From the NCBI RefSeq assembly GCF_030814435.1, contig NZ_JAUSUW010000008.1, forward strand, positions 124,001 to 188,000: DNA of 64,000 nucleotides. The letters are read 5' to 3'. This document shows positions 46,891 to 54,151 of this stretch, piece after piece (positions within the stretch are counted from its first letter, which is position 1; each line of letters begins with the position of its first letter). The notes under the pieces are model-generated. The model was not told where the DNA came from, ran no database searches, and saw only the letters and a program-made list of their open reading frames with translations. Source of the stretch: Peteryoungia aggregata LMG 23059. GTDB lineage: Bacteria > Pseudomonadota > Alphaproteobacteria > Rhizobiales > Rhizobiaceae. A program made the translations under genes and the position numbers.

Positions 46891-47916
46891 ATGCCCGACA
46901 CGACCCAAAATCTCGCCCTCCCCTTTATCCTCCCGGCTCAGGCGCAGAAACACGTAACCCACAACGAGGCGCTCCAGCGGCTCGATTCCCTGGTGCAGAT
47001 GGTCGTTGCGACGAGTGCCACGAGCCCGCCGGCGAACCCCGTAGCGGGCGAGATCCACTGGATCACCCCGCCCGCAACAGCGCTCTGGGCAGACCATGCC
47101 GATACGCTCGCCCTCTTTCAGGACGGCGTCTGGGTGTTCATCACGCCGCGCGAAGGCTGGACTGCCGTCTTTCTCGATGAGGGAAGGCTGAAGCTCTTCG
47201 ATGGCACCGACTGGATCGTCCCGCCCTTGCCCGCAGACGCCCGGTTCGACCGGCTCGGCATCGCCGCCACCGCCGACGGCGACAACCGGCTCTCGCTTGC
47301 GTCACCCGCAAGCCTCTTCAACCATGCGGGCGGCGGCCACCGGCTGACTGTGAACAAGGCTGCAACGTCAGAGACGGCGAGCCTGATCTTCCAGTCCAAC
47401 TGGCAGGGCCGTGCGGAAATGGGGCTCGCCGGGGAAGATCGTTTCTCCCTAAAGGTCAACGGCGACACGACCGGCTGGCGCCAGGCCGTGAGCGTGACGC
47501 CGGAAGGTTATGTACGCCACGACCAGCGACCGCTCGCCCGCGCCGCTCTGGCCCCGGCCACCCTCACCCCGGTCAATGGCAGCTTCACTGGCTTTGATCT
47601 TCTGCATCTGTCGGGTGGCGATGTGACCCTGGGAGCCCCCCTGCCCTCCGGCAACGGCCGTCCTCTGGTGGTATCGGCCTCGGGCCATTACCTGCTGTCA
47701 CTCACGGTCTGCGCCATCAGCACCGCCAGCCACGCCGTTTATGTCAGCCGCAATGGCGCTTCAGACATCGCAAGCCATGTCGGTGGAGCCGGCACATCCA
47801 GCACCTCCGCTCTGGTCTGGCTCGACGCCGGCGACACGCTGACGCTACGCCATCAGGGCACGAGCCAGTTGGAATTCGGCTTCGGCAAGACAGAAATCAG
47901 CCTCGCCCTTCTATGA
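46891..47916 (+). CDS. DUF2793 phage-tail-like protein
   Basis: A 341-residue protein. Its first 90 residues are the DUF2793 domain (TTQNLALPFILPAQAQKHVTHNEALQRLDSLVQM; EIHWITPPATALWADHADTLALFQDGVWVFITPREGW), a family seen in tail regions of rhizobial prophages and gene transfer agents. The C-terminal 130 residues are beta-rich with Ser/Gly/Ala repeats, perhaps a receptor-binding or C1q/TNF-like head. AAGGA lies eight bases before the ATG. No other phage gene is nearby, so it is an isolated moron-like or relic gene. Confidence 0.78.
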   Translation: MPDTTQNLALPFILPAQAQKHVTHNEALQRLDSLVQMVVATSATSPPANPVAGEIHWITPPATALWADHADTLALFQDGVWVFITPREGWTAVFLDEGRLKLFDGTDWIVPPLPADARFDRLGIAATADGDNRLSLASPASLFNHAGGGHRLTVNKAATSETASLIFQSNWQGRAEMGLAGEDRFSLKVNGDTTGWRQAVSVTPEGYVRHDQRPLARAALAPATLTPVNGSFTGFDLLHLSGGDVTLGAPLPSGNGRPLVVSASGHYLLSLTVCAISTASHAVYVSRNGASDIASHVGGAGTSSTSALVWLDAGDTLTLRHQGTSQLEFGFGKTEISLALL

Positions 47917-47935
47917 TCTGATGCAGACATGACAA

Positions 47936-47964
47936 GGGCGCCGCAACGACGGCGGCGCCCTCTT
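47936..47964. terminator. Terminator between convergent DUF2793 and LuxR genes
   Basis: A 9-bp perfect stem, GGGCGCCGC and its complement, with a seven-base loop, followed by TCTTCGG. It lies 20 bases past one stop and 25 bases past the other, so it can serve both convergent genes. Confidence 0.65.
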
Positions 47965-47988
47965 CGGATGGGTCAGGTGGTCTTTCGA

Positions 47989-48729
47989 TTAGAGCAACCG
48001 ATAGCGACAGGCGCGGGCAACAGCCTGCATGCGGTTGACAGCTTCCAGCTTTCGCATGGCGCTCTTCAGGTAACTGACGACCGTATGGCTGGAGATTTCA
48101 AGAATGATGGCGATCTCGTCGCTGCTCTTGCCGGCGGCCGACCAGCGAAGACACTCCACCTCCCGCGCAGAAAGCTTCTCCTTCGGCCCGAGCCGCGGCA
48201 CCAGCGCCTCGACGCCGGCATCAAGCAATTCCATCGCACTCAATTGCAGCATCGCAATTTCCTGGCGCTCAGGGGCCGTGTCGCGCCCTGAAAACACAAG
48301 TACATACTGCGTCTGGTTCCGGTCGTTGAGGCTGAAAACCAGCGATGCCGCGACATCGAACTGCTGGAAGATCGGCGCAAGTTGCAAACGCACTTCCGAC
48401 CCGGCAGTCCCGAGGAATGGATTGTCACGCGTAAACAGCGGCAGGATAGACTGCTTCAGCCGGGCAACGAGCTGGCTGCCGGCATAGACTTCGGCTGCCT
48501 CATAGGCGAGCCGCAACTCGTCGGGCCAGGTGCAGGCGATCAGATTCGACGAGAATTCTGGGCTGTCCGCTTTGGGAAAGCGGGCCAGAAGACAGTGTCG
48601 GAACCCAAAGCTGCGCCCGAGATCGAAGAGGTCACGACCCCACGGCCCCGCGGCGAGCGCTTCGCTCTGAAAAACGGCATCACCGTCACCAAGACCGTGA
48701 CCACGCGTCACATCAGTTGGCCTGAACAT
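47989..48729 (-). CDS. LuxR-family regulator with autoinducer-binding-like domain (solo)
   Basis: A 246-residue regulator. The N-terminal 165 residues resemble the autoinducer-binding PAS-like fold of LuxR proteins (FDLGRSFGFRHCLLARFP; TWPDELRLAYEAAEVYAGSQLVARLKQSILPLFTRD). The C-terminal GerE helix-turn-helix is clear (LSAREVECLRWSAAGKSSDEIAIILEISSHTVVSYLKSAMRKLEAVNRMQAVARA). No luxI homologue is in the window, so it is a solo. Ligand and targets are unknown. Confidence 0.85.
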   Translation of the reverse strand: MFRPTDVTRGHGLGDGDAVFQSEALAAGPWGRDLFDLGRSFGFRHCLLARFPKADSPEFSSNLIACTWPDELRLAYEAAEVYAGSQLVARLKQSILPLFTRDNPFLGTAGSEVRLQLAPIFQQFDVAASLVFSLNDRNQTQYVLVFSGRDTAPERQEIAMLQLSAMELLDAGVEALVPRLGPKEKLSAREVECLRWSAAGKSSDEIAIILEISSHTVVSYLKSAMRKLEAVNRMQAVARACRYRLL

Positions 48730-48789
48730 AAAACTCCTTTCGACCGGACATTTGTCCGATCGGGATCTGAATGTCTGTGAACATTGAAT

Positions 48790-48806
48790 CGTTCCATGGT
48801 GGAACG
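48790..48806. promoter_or_regulatory. 17-base perfect inverted repeat upstream of the LuxR solo
   Basis: CGTTCCA-TGG-TGGAACG is a perfect palindrome with a three-base centre, 60 bases before the LuxR-type start. It is a plausible operator for autoregulation, although it does not match a classic 20-bp lux box. The rest of 48730-49131 shows no gene. Confidence 0.45.
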
Positions 48807-49131
48807 GGTATCAGCTGGGCCTGTCGCCGATCTTGCGGCTCTAAAGAGAACCGGGTTGCACGACATTTCCACATCCGGACGAGGAAACAACCCCGGCCCG
48901 GGCATGCATTTGCGCCCAGATGCCACAGTTCTCAGGGCCGCACCAGTCACGGACCTCGCATAACTCCTATGCAAATGCCGCAAGTTTACTCAAGTTGCAT
49001 CAAAAATAGCGAATCCCGGAGCGGCTGCGTCGCGAAAATTATTATCAAATGCTTACAATGGGCTTAGGCAAATTTTAAAGCATCGGTCCTAGTATGCGGG
49101 TGTGTGGTCTTGAGTTTGTATAGAGAGTCCA

Positions 49132-49407
49132 ATGACCGAAATGATCCGCCCACGAGTGAAATATGTCATCGGCCCCGATGGCAGCCCCCTGACGATTGCC
49201 GATCTTCCGCCGGCCAATACGCGCCGCTGGGTGATCCGCCGCAAGGCTGAGGTTGTCGCAGCTGTGCGTGGTGGCCTGTTGAGCCTGGAAGAAGCCTGCG
49301 AACGTTATACACTGACCGTCGAGGAATTCCTGTCCTGGCAGTCGTCCATCAATGACCACGGCCTGCCGGGCCTGCGTACCACCCGCATCCAGCAGTATCG
49401 CCATTAG
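49132..49407 (+). CDS. sciP: SciP-like CtrA inhibitory protein (DUF1153)
   Basis: A 91-residue helix-turn-helix protein matching SciP/DUF1153: RPRVKYVIGPDGSPLTIADLPPANTRRWVIRRKAEVVAAVRGGLLSLEEACERYTLTVEEFLSWQ. In Caulobacter, SciP binds CtrA at promoters and blocks RNA polymerase recruitment in newborn swarmer cells. ctrA lies 1.8 kb downstream, so inhibitor and target are neighbours here. GANTC methylation sites occur in its leader (49011 and 49125). Confidence 0.93.
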   Translation: MTEMIRPRVKYVIGPDGSPLTIADLPPANTRRWVIRRKAEVVAAVRGGLLSLEEACERYTLTVEEFLSWQSSINDHGLPGLRTTRIQQYRH

Positions 49408-49489
49408 TTCCTTTGGTGCCGGCTGCCCGGCACGATAAGCCTTTTTGTAAAAGACCCATCCTGAACCGGCACGGCCCAGCCTGCCGGTT

Positions 49490-49954
49490 TCATGCATTCT
49501 GGGGGCGGGACGTCCTGCCGAGGGCACGCAAGGCGACAACGCCGAGGCTGGATCCCGCATAAAACCAGAGGCCCGGTTGCGTGAACGCCTGCGCCAGGCC
49601 ACTCGTCTTTGTCGCGAAGATCACGATGGCGACCAGAAGCACGTCCATCATCGACCACTTCGACAGGACAGGCACCAGGCGATCAAGAAAACCCGTCTGC
49701 GCAACACCATCTCCTGCCACCTGCTCGGCGGCAACGAGCACAAGCTTGGCGAGCGGAAAGGCGATGGAGACGGTTGCGACAAGCACAGCAAGTGCCCCAT
49801 CCCCGCCAGTCCACAGCGACAGGATCACCTCGAGCAGCGAGGCATCGGTTGAGAAGACGTAGAAGCTCTCGAAGCGCATGAGGGGCAGCGTTACGCCGAG
49901 CGCGAAGGATGCAGACGCGCAAGTGAGGAGGAACGCCTTCAACCAGACCAGCAA
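49490..49954 (-). CDS. Paraquat-inducible protein A (PqiA-like) membrane protein
   Basis: About 154 residues with four membrane spans and the PqiA family pattern FALGVTLPLMRFESFYVFSTDASLLEVILSLWTGGDGALAVLVATVSIAFPLAKL and LSKWSMMDVLLVAIVIF. PqiA-type proteins work with MCE proteins in envelope lipid transport; no mce partner is adjacent. The open frame extends to 50179 but would overlap the divergent GNAT gene. A TTG at 49954 preceded by AAGGGG at good spacing is the best start. Confidence 0.78.
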   Translation of the reverse strand: MLVWLKAFLLTCASASFALGVTLPLMRFESFYVFSTDASLLEVILSLWTGGDGALAVLVATVSIAFPLAKLVLVAAEQVAGDGVAQTGFLDRLVPVLSKWSMMDVLLVAIVIFATKTSGLAQAFTQPGLWFYAGSSLGVVALRALGRTSRPQNA

Positions 49955-50063
49955 CGAGGTTCCCCTTGCAGTTTCGAACGGTGCGTGTCCGGGCAGCGCC
50001 GTTGCCGGTTCGCAGAAGCAGATGTTAATCAGAAGCACCGAAACACGGCAACAGGAGGCGGCG

Positions 50064-50348
50064 ATGCAGATCACCAGTGAGGAAGCAGGGTCCGGCGGAC
50101 GATACACCGGTCGTGTCGAAGGCATCCCGGAACCGGCGATCATGACCTTCTCCCGCGCCTCCCCCACACTGATCATCATCGATCACACCGAAGTTCCGGG
50201 CGCGATGCGCGGGACCGGCGCGGGTCAGGCCCTGGCCGAGCACGCGGTCGCCGAAGCCCGCAGAGGCGGCTGGAAGATCATTCCTCTCTGCCCGTTCATG
50301 AAGGCCCAGATGGACCGTCACCCCGATTGGAACGACGCCCGCCAGTGA
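50064..50348 (+). CDS. GNAT family N-acetyltransferase (YidJ/YjdJ-like)
   Basis: A 94-residue single-domain acetyltransferase of the small GCN5-related type. DHTEVPGAMRGTGAGQALAEHAVAEARRGGWKIIPLCPFMKAQMDRHPDW carries the acetyl-CoA-binding pattern and the conserved CPF motif with Cys. ACAGGAGGCGGCG before the ATG is an excellent ribosome site. It is divergent from the pqiA-like gene. Substrate unknown; human and plant relatives have similarly minimal folds. Confidence 0.88.
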   Translation: MQITSEEAGSGGRYTGRVEGIPEPAIMTFSRASPTLIIIDHTEVPGAMRGTGAGQALAEHAVAEARRGGWKIIPLCPFMKAQMDRHPDWNDARQ

Positions 50349-50382
50349 TGATGGCGCGCCGTGAGCAGGCGCGCAAACGAAC

Positions 50383-50420
50383 GAAGGCGGACGCAGAGCA
50401 ACCCGCGACCGCCTTCTTCT
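50383..50420. terminator. Hairpin between convergent GNAT and fliJ-like genes
   Basis: GAAGGCGG at 50383-50390 pairs with CCGCCTTC at 50409-50416, followed by TTCT. The 18-base loop is long. It lies between two convergent stops. Confidence 0.4.
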
Positions 50421-50451
50421 TCGAAATCTCAACCAGTCTGAATAGCGCTAT

Positions 50452-50802
50452 TCAGGCCCGGACACGCATCTGGCCATCACGCTCTTCGAGAGCCGCAGCC
50501 TTCTGGTATTCCGCTTCAGCCTCTTCCAGCGCCAGTTCTGCCGCTTCCTGCTGGACCTTCAATTCCCGAATCGAGACCTGAAGATTGTCCGCGCGCTGGC
50601 GAGCCGCCTTGGCGAAGGTGGGATAGGCGAAATGATTGGGATCAGAGATGCCCGATTTCTTTTCCTCGATGCCGATCTGAGCCTCAAGCTCCTTCGCCAT
50701 CCGTTCGAACTCCGACATCATAGACTGCAACTGCTGCAATTGCCGACGCTTTTCGGTGACCTGAAAACCCTTCAGGCGTACCAGGCTCTCACGCGACTTC
50801 AT
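50452..50802 (-). CDS. fliJ: FliJ-like coiled-coil protein
   Basis: A 116-residue protein, almost all coiled coil (SRESLVRLKGFQVTEKRRQLQQLQSMMSEFERMAKELEAQIG; LQVSIRELKVQQEAAELALEEAEAEYQKAAALEERD). This fits FliJ, the stalk of the flagellar export ATPase complex; such a gene next to ctrA is a known rhizobial arrangement. GGGAG lies eight bases before the ATG at 50802. The assignment rests on length, coiled-coil form and position, so it is moderately secure. Confidence 0.75.
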   Translation of the reverse strand: MKSRESLVRLKGFQVTEKRRQLQQLQSMMSEFERMAKELEAQIGIEEKKSGISDPNHFAYPTFAKAARQRADNLQVSIRELKVQQEAAELALEEAEAEYQKAAALEERDGQMRVRA

Positions 50803-50862
50803 ACGCAATACTCCCGTGATGCGAGACCCCCGCCACACTTGCTACTCAACACGCCCGCCACC

Positions 50863-51130
50863 GATTCGTCCAAAAAAAGTCCGCGGCGTTAACAAAAAGC
50901 TACCTTTGGTAACCTTTCGTTTACGGGCATCGTTAATGATAAGGACGATCACTTAAGGGTCAGTAAATGCCAGAGCCCGAAAAGAGCTCCTGACAATGAT
51001 GAGTCAAATGAATCGGTTACAGGGGTTTCCTGAGGCGCTGATTCAGGTGTGGCGATGACCGAAACACATGAAGAATCAGGAGACTGATATCTTTGCTTAA
51101 TGAATTCGATACACCTTGCCAGAGGGAATC
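50863..51130. promoter_or_regulatory. ctrA upstream region with clustered GANTC sites
   Basis: The 433-base region between fliJ-like and ctrA contains six GANTC sites, the target of the cell-cycle methyltransferase CcrM: 50863, 51001, 51010, 51040, 51073 and 51126. Five lie within 130 bases, where about half a site would be expected by chance. Several TTAA half-sites (50889, 50933, 50953, 51139) could bind CtrA. Full promoters cannot be placed by eye. Confidence 0.6.
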
Positions 51131-51235
51131 AGAATTTGTTAACCAATTGGTGGCAGCCTTCAAATCAGGCAACGACTGGATCCGTATCGCGTAGGGGGCC
51201 ATCTTGACCTTTCGGCGGCGGTAAAGGGGATAAAT

Positions 51236-51937
51236 ATGCGGGTTCTACTCATTGAAGACGATAGCGCGACGGCGCAGAGCATCGAACTGATGCTCAAGTC
51301 GGAGAGCTTTAACGTCTACACTACCGATCTCGGCGAAGAAGGTGTCGATCTCGGAAAGCTCTACGACTACGACATCATTCTGCTCGACCTGAACCTGCCC
51401 GACATGTCCGGTTACGAGGTGCTGCGTACCCTTCGCCTGTCCAAGGTGAAGACGCCGATCCTGATCCTATCCGGCATGGCAGGCATCGAAGACAAGGTGC
51501 GAGGCCTCGGCTTTGGCGCCGACGACTACATGACGAAGCCGTTCCACAAGGACGAGCTCGTTGCCCGCATTCATGCGATCGTCCGCCGCTCGAAGGGCCA
51601 TGCCCAGTCGATCATCATCACCGGCGAACTGATCGTGAACCTGGATGCCAAGACGGTTGAAGTTGGTGGCCAGCGTGTTCACCTGACCGGCAAGGAATAC
51701 CAGATGCTGGAGCTGCTTTCGCTCCGCAAGGGTACGACACTGACCAAGGAAATGTTCCTGAACCATCTCTATGGTGGCATGGACGAGCCGGAACTGAAGA
51801 TCATCGACGTGTTCATCTGCAAGCTGCGCAAGAAGCTCGCAAATGCCGCCGGTGGCGCAAACTACATCGAAACCGTCTGGGGCCGCGGCTACGTGCTGCG
51901 TGAGCCGGATGGCGCAGAATACATGGAAACGGCATAA
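51236..51937 (+). CDS. ctrA: Cell-cycle master response regulator CtrA
   Basis: A 233-residue OmpR-type regulator: receiver with phosphoacceptor Asp51 ([16 protein letters not shown]), then a winged helix ([54 protein letters not shown]), nearly invariant in alphaproteobacteria. CtrA controls division, flagella and DNA methylation genes. It is fed by the CckA-ChpT phosphorelay and inhibited by SciP; both chpT and sciP are neighbours here. A terminator follows. Confidence 0.98.
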   Translation: MRVLLIEDDSATAQSIELMLKSESFNVYTTDLGEEGVDLGKLYDYDIILLDLNLPDMSGYEVLRTLRLSKVKTPILILSGMAGIEDKVRGLGFGADDYMTKPFHKDELVARIHAIVRRSKGHAQSIIITGELIVNLDAKTVEVGGQRVHLTGKEYQMLELLSLRKGTTLTKEMFLNHLYGGMDEPELKIIDVFICKLRKKLANAAGGANYIETVWGRGYVLREPDGAEYMETA

Positions 51938-51961
51938 GCCTTTTCCCAATCCCCTTGCCGG

Positions 51962-51989
51962 AGGCCCGCGTTCATGACGCGGGCCTTTT
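51962..51989 (+). terminator. Terminator after ctrA
   Basis: A 10-bp stem, AGGCCCGCGT and its complement, encloses TCATG and is followed by TTTGCTTTT, starting 25 bases after the ctrA stop. Confidence 0.88.
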
Positions 51990-52035
51990 GCTTTTGGAGC
52001 TTCAACTGCCACCCGGGCGCCCGGAATGCGGCCAC

Positions 52036-52066
52036 GAAAAAAGGCGGCACCGATGGCACCGCCTTT
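52036..52066 (-). terminator. Terminator after the lone receiver gene
   Basis: On the minus strand an AAAGGCGG/CCGCCTTT stem with an 11-base loop is followed by a run of T residues. It lies about 30 bases past the stop of the receiver gene and is separate from the ctrA terminator. Confidence 0.7.
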
Positions 52067-52094
52067 CAGATATTTGCTTGAGTTATTTGGCAGA

Positions 52095-52457
52095 TCAGGC
52101 GGCGATCGCCTTGTCACCGAAAGTCTTGGTGAGGATCTCGCGATCGAAGGGCTTCAGCAGGAATTCGTTCGCACCGGCGCGCTTGCCCGCCATCATCACC
52201 TTCAGCTCGGCCTCGACGACGCAATAGTAGATCTGCACGGATTTGCCTTCCGGCAAAGCCCGCACGTTCGAGATGAGGTCCAGGGCATCGGACATGCCGG
52301 CATCAACGATCATCACATGCGGCAGTTCTCGTTCGCATCGCGTGAGAGCCTCGCGTCCGGAACCCGCTTCCGTAACCTGATAGCCAATCTCGGCGAGGAT
52401 CTTCTTGCCGACCTTGCGAACGATGTCCGAGCTGTCTGCGATCATCAGGCGCTTCAT
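52095..52457 (-). CDS. Stand-alone receiver-domain response regulator
   Basis: A 120-residue single receiver domain: MIADSSDIVRKVGKKILAEIGY, phosphoacceptor Asp52 in VMIVDAGMSDALDLI, and LLKPFD. Only one acidic residue remains in the usual N-terminal pair (ADSSD). It lies 111 bases downstream of chpT on the same strand, so it may be a ChpT partner. It resembles DivK/CpdR in form but its sequence does not match either closely, so no symbol is given. The start at 52457 gives the family N-terminus. Confidence 0.85.
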   Translation of the reverse strand: MKRLMIADSSDIVRKVGKKILAEIGYQVTEAGSGREALTRCERELPHVMIVDAGMSDALDLISNVRALPEGKSVQIYYCVVEAELKVMMAGKRAGANEFLLKPFDREILTKTFGDKAIAA

Positions 52458-52568
52458 GGTCGACTCCTCTCCCCTCTCAGGGGGATCTTTACGTGTCCCC
52501 ATGATAGGGGTGCTCGCCTAAGGAAAAGTTACCGAATACTGCAGTCTCCCGTCCCGGTTCGGGACGAA

Positions 52569-53213
52569 TCAGGCCGCAAGTTCGGCCGTGAAGGCGATTT
52601 CGCCTTCGCTCGGCACGCATTTCAGCTCCATGCCGCACTCGTCCGCGAGCAGCACGGTGTAATACGGCTGGATCGTATGAGCATCGACCGCCTCTTCGAG
52701 ATGGCCGGAGAGGATCTCCTGGTATTTCGGCGGAACACGCAGCATGCGACCCTTGGCCACGATCTTGAACTTTGCATCCGTCTCCGGATTCTCCAGGGAA
52801 ATGTCGAGCGAGCCGCCCCGCGGAATGGCGCCATAGGCGACGAGGAACAGATTGAGCAGCAACTTGACCCGGTTCTTGGCGATGATCGCCCGCGGACCGC
52901 TCCACGTCACCTCGGTCTTCTTTTCGGCCTGAGCGAAATCTTTCGCGGCCTTCTCGGCCTCGCCGGTATCGATGGAGGCGCCCACCGATCCGGATGCCCC
53001 GAAGGCCAGGCGGGCGAATTTCAGCCGGACGGAGGCGTTGAGCGCGCTGGTGCGGATCAGATCCATCGCATCCGCGTCTGCGCCGCCTTCATCGAGCAGC
53101 TCGAGGCCATTGTTGATCGCACCGACGGGCGAGATCACGTCATGGCAGACGCGGCTGCAGAGCAGCGCCGCGAGATCGGGACCTGCAAGCGTGAGGTTGG
53201 GGTTCTTCGCCAT
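52569..53213 (-). CDS. chpT: Histidine phosphotransferase ChpT
   Basis: A 214-residue protein with the DHp-like helix containing the phospho-His at residue 24 (LLCSRVCHDVISPVGAINNGLELL), then a degenerate HATPase-like domain without kinase motifs (RVKLLLNLFLVAYGAIPRGGSLDISL). ChpT relays phosphate from CckA to CtrA and CpdR. It sits between ctrA and eipA, with the receiver gene after it. Confidence 0.94.
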   Translation of the reverse strand: MAKNPNLTLAGPDLAALLCSRVCHDVISPVGAINNGLELLDEGGADADAMDLIRTSALNASVRLKFARLAFGASGSVGASIDTGEAEKAAKDFAQAEKKTEVTWSGPRAIIAKNRVKLLLNLFLVAYGAIPRGGSLDISLENPETDAKFKIVAKGRMLRVPPKYQEILSGHLEEAVDAHTIQPYYTVLLADECGMELKCVPSEGEIAFTAELAA

Positions 53214-53316
53214 GGTCGTCTCCAGAAGATGTGGACCCTCAGCGCAACAGGCGGACGCACGTCCGCAGGCCGCGACTTGGTCGGATGCCGTTCGGCCATA
53301 ATGACACCATATTTGG

Positions 53317-53331
53317 TAAACCGATTATTAA
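53317..53331 (+). promoter_or_regulatory. Putative CtrA box upstream of eipA
   Basis: TAAA-CCGATTA-TTAA matches the TTAA-N7-TTAA CtrA consensus at seven of eight fixed bases. It lies 73 bases before the eipA start and about 100 bases from the divergent chpT start. Confidence 0.4.
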
Positions 53332-53403
53332 GACGATGCCCGCTAGGTTTAATTACCCCCAAGGAAGACGCCGAATCCGTCGGCTTCGCATTCAGGAGGC
53401 ACC

Positions 53404-53991
53404 ATGAACCCCTCGTCCAATCGCTCCCTGCCGGTTCTCCGGTCGCTGTTCCTGGCATTGCTGGCCATGGTCGGCCTTGCCCTCACCGAGCGCCCGGCCG
53501 AGGCCGCCGGAGAATATTCGATCCAGGAAGTTGTCGATGCCGGACATGGATTTTTCGGCGAGACGAGCGGCGCTCTAGCCAAGGTGATCGAACAGGCCTT
53601 TGAGCAGCACGGCCTGCCGAACGGCTACATCCTCGGCCAGGAAGGCTCCGGAGCCCTGATCGCCGGCCTTACCTATGGGGAAGGCACGCTCTACACCAAG
53701 AATGTCGGCCAGCACGACGTCTTCTGGCAAGGCCCCTCGCTTGGCATCGACTACGGCGGCAACGGCACCCGGACGATGATGCTGGTCTACGACCTCCCCG
53801 ATGTCGACACGCTCTATGCCCGCTATGGCGGCGTCAGCGGTTCGGCCTATATCGTCGCCGGCGTCGGCATGACAGTGCTCAAGAGCCGCGACGTGATCCT
53901 GGTGCCGATCCGCACCGGCCTCGGCGCCCGCCTCGGCGTCAATGTCGGTTATCTGAAACTGACCCGCGCGCCCACCTGGAACCCCTTCTGA
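53404..53991 (+). CDS. eipA: EipA-like periplasmic envelope protein (DUF1134)
   Basis: A 195-residue protein with a signal peptide (RSLFLALLAMVGLALTERPAEA) and the DUF1134 beta-barrel-like domain (GYILGQEGSGALIAGLTYGEGTLYTKN; YVAGVGMTVL-like and GLGARLGVNVGYLKLTR). The Brucella homologue EipA supports cell-envelope integrity and is under CtrA control. Position beside chpT/ctrA and a CtrA-like box upstream support the same regulation here. AGGAGG precedes the ATG. Confidence 0.9.
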   Translation: MNPSSNRSLPVLRSLFLALLAMVGLALTERPAEAAGEYSIQEVVDAGHGFFGETSGALAKVIEQAFEQHGLPNGYILGQEGSGALIAGLTYGEGTLYTKNVGQHDVFWQGPSLGIDYGGNGTRTMMLVYDLPDVDTLYARYGGVSGSAYIVAGVGMTVLKSRDVILVPIRTGLGARLGVNVGYLKLTRAPTWNPF

Positions 53992-54151
53992 GGCTGCGCA
54001 GCTCCGGTCCTCAGGCTCACACAAGCTCGATCTGGTCTGTCGTTAGCCATATTGGTTGATGGCCCCCGCCGGACCGGGCGTTTGGCTTGCCGGGGGACCT
54101 GCGCCATGCTTAACTATCTGCTAATGCTTCCTGACTTGCTGTGGCGCGACC

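Noticed and set aside
48771..49067. 98-codon plus-strand frame upstream of sciP
   Set aside because: Composition is atypical, it overlaps the LuxR promoter palindrome, and there is no ribosome site or family match.
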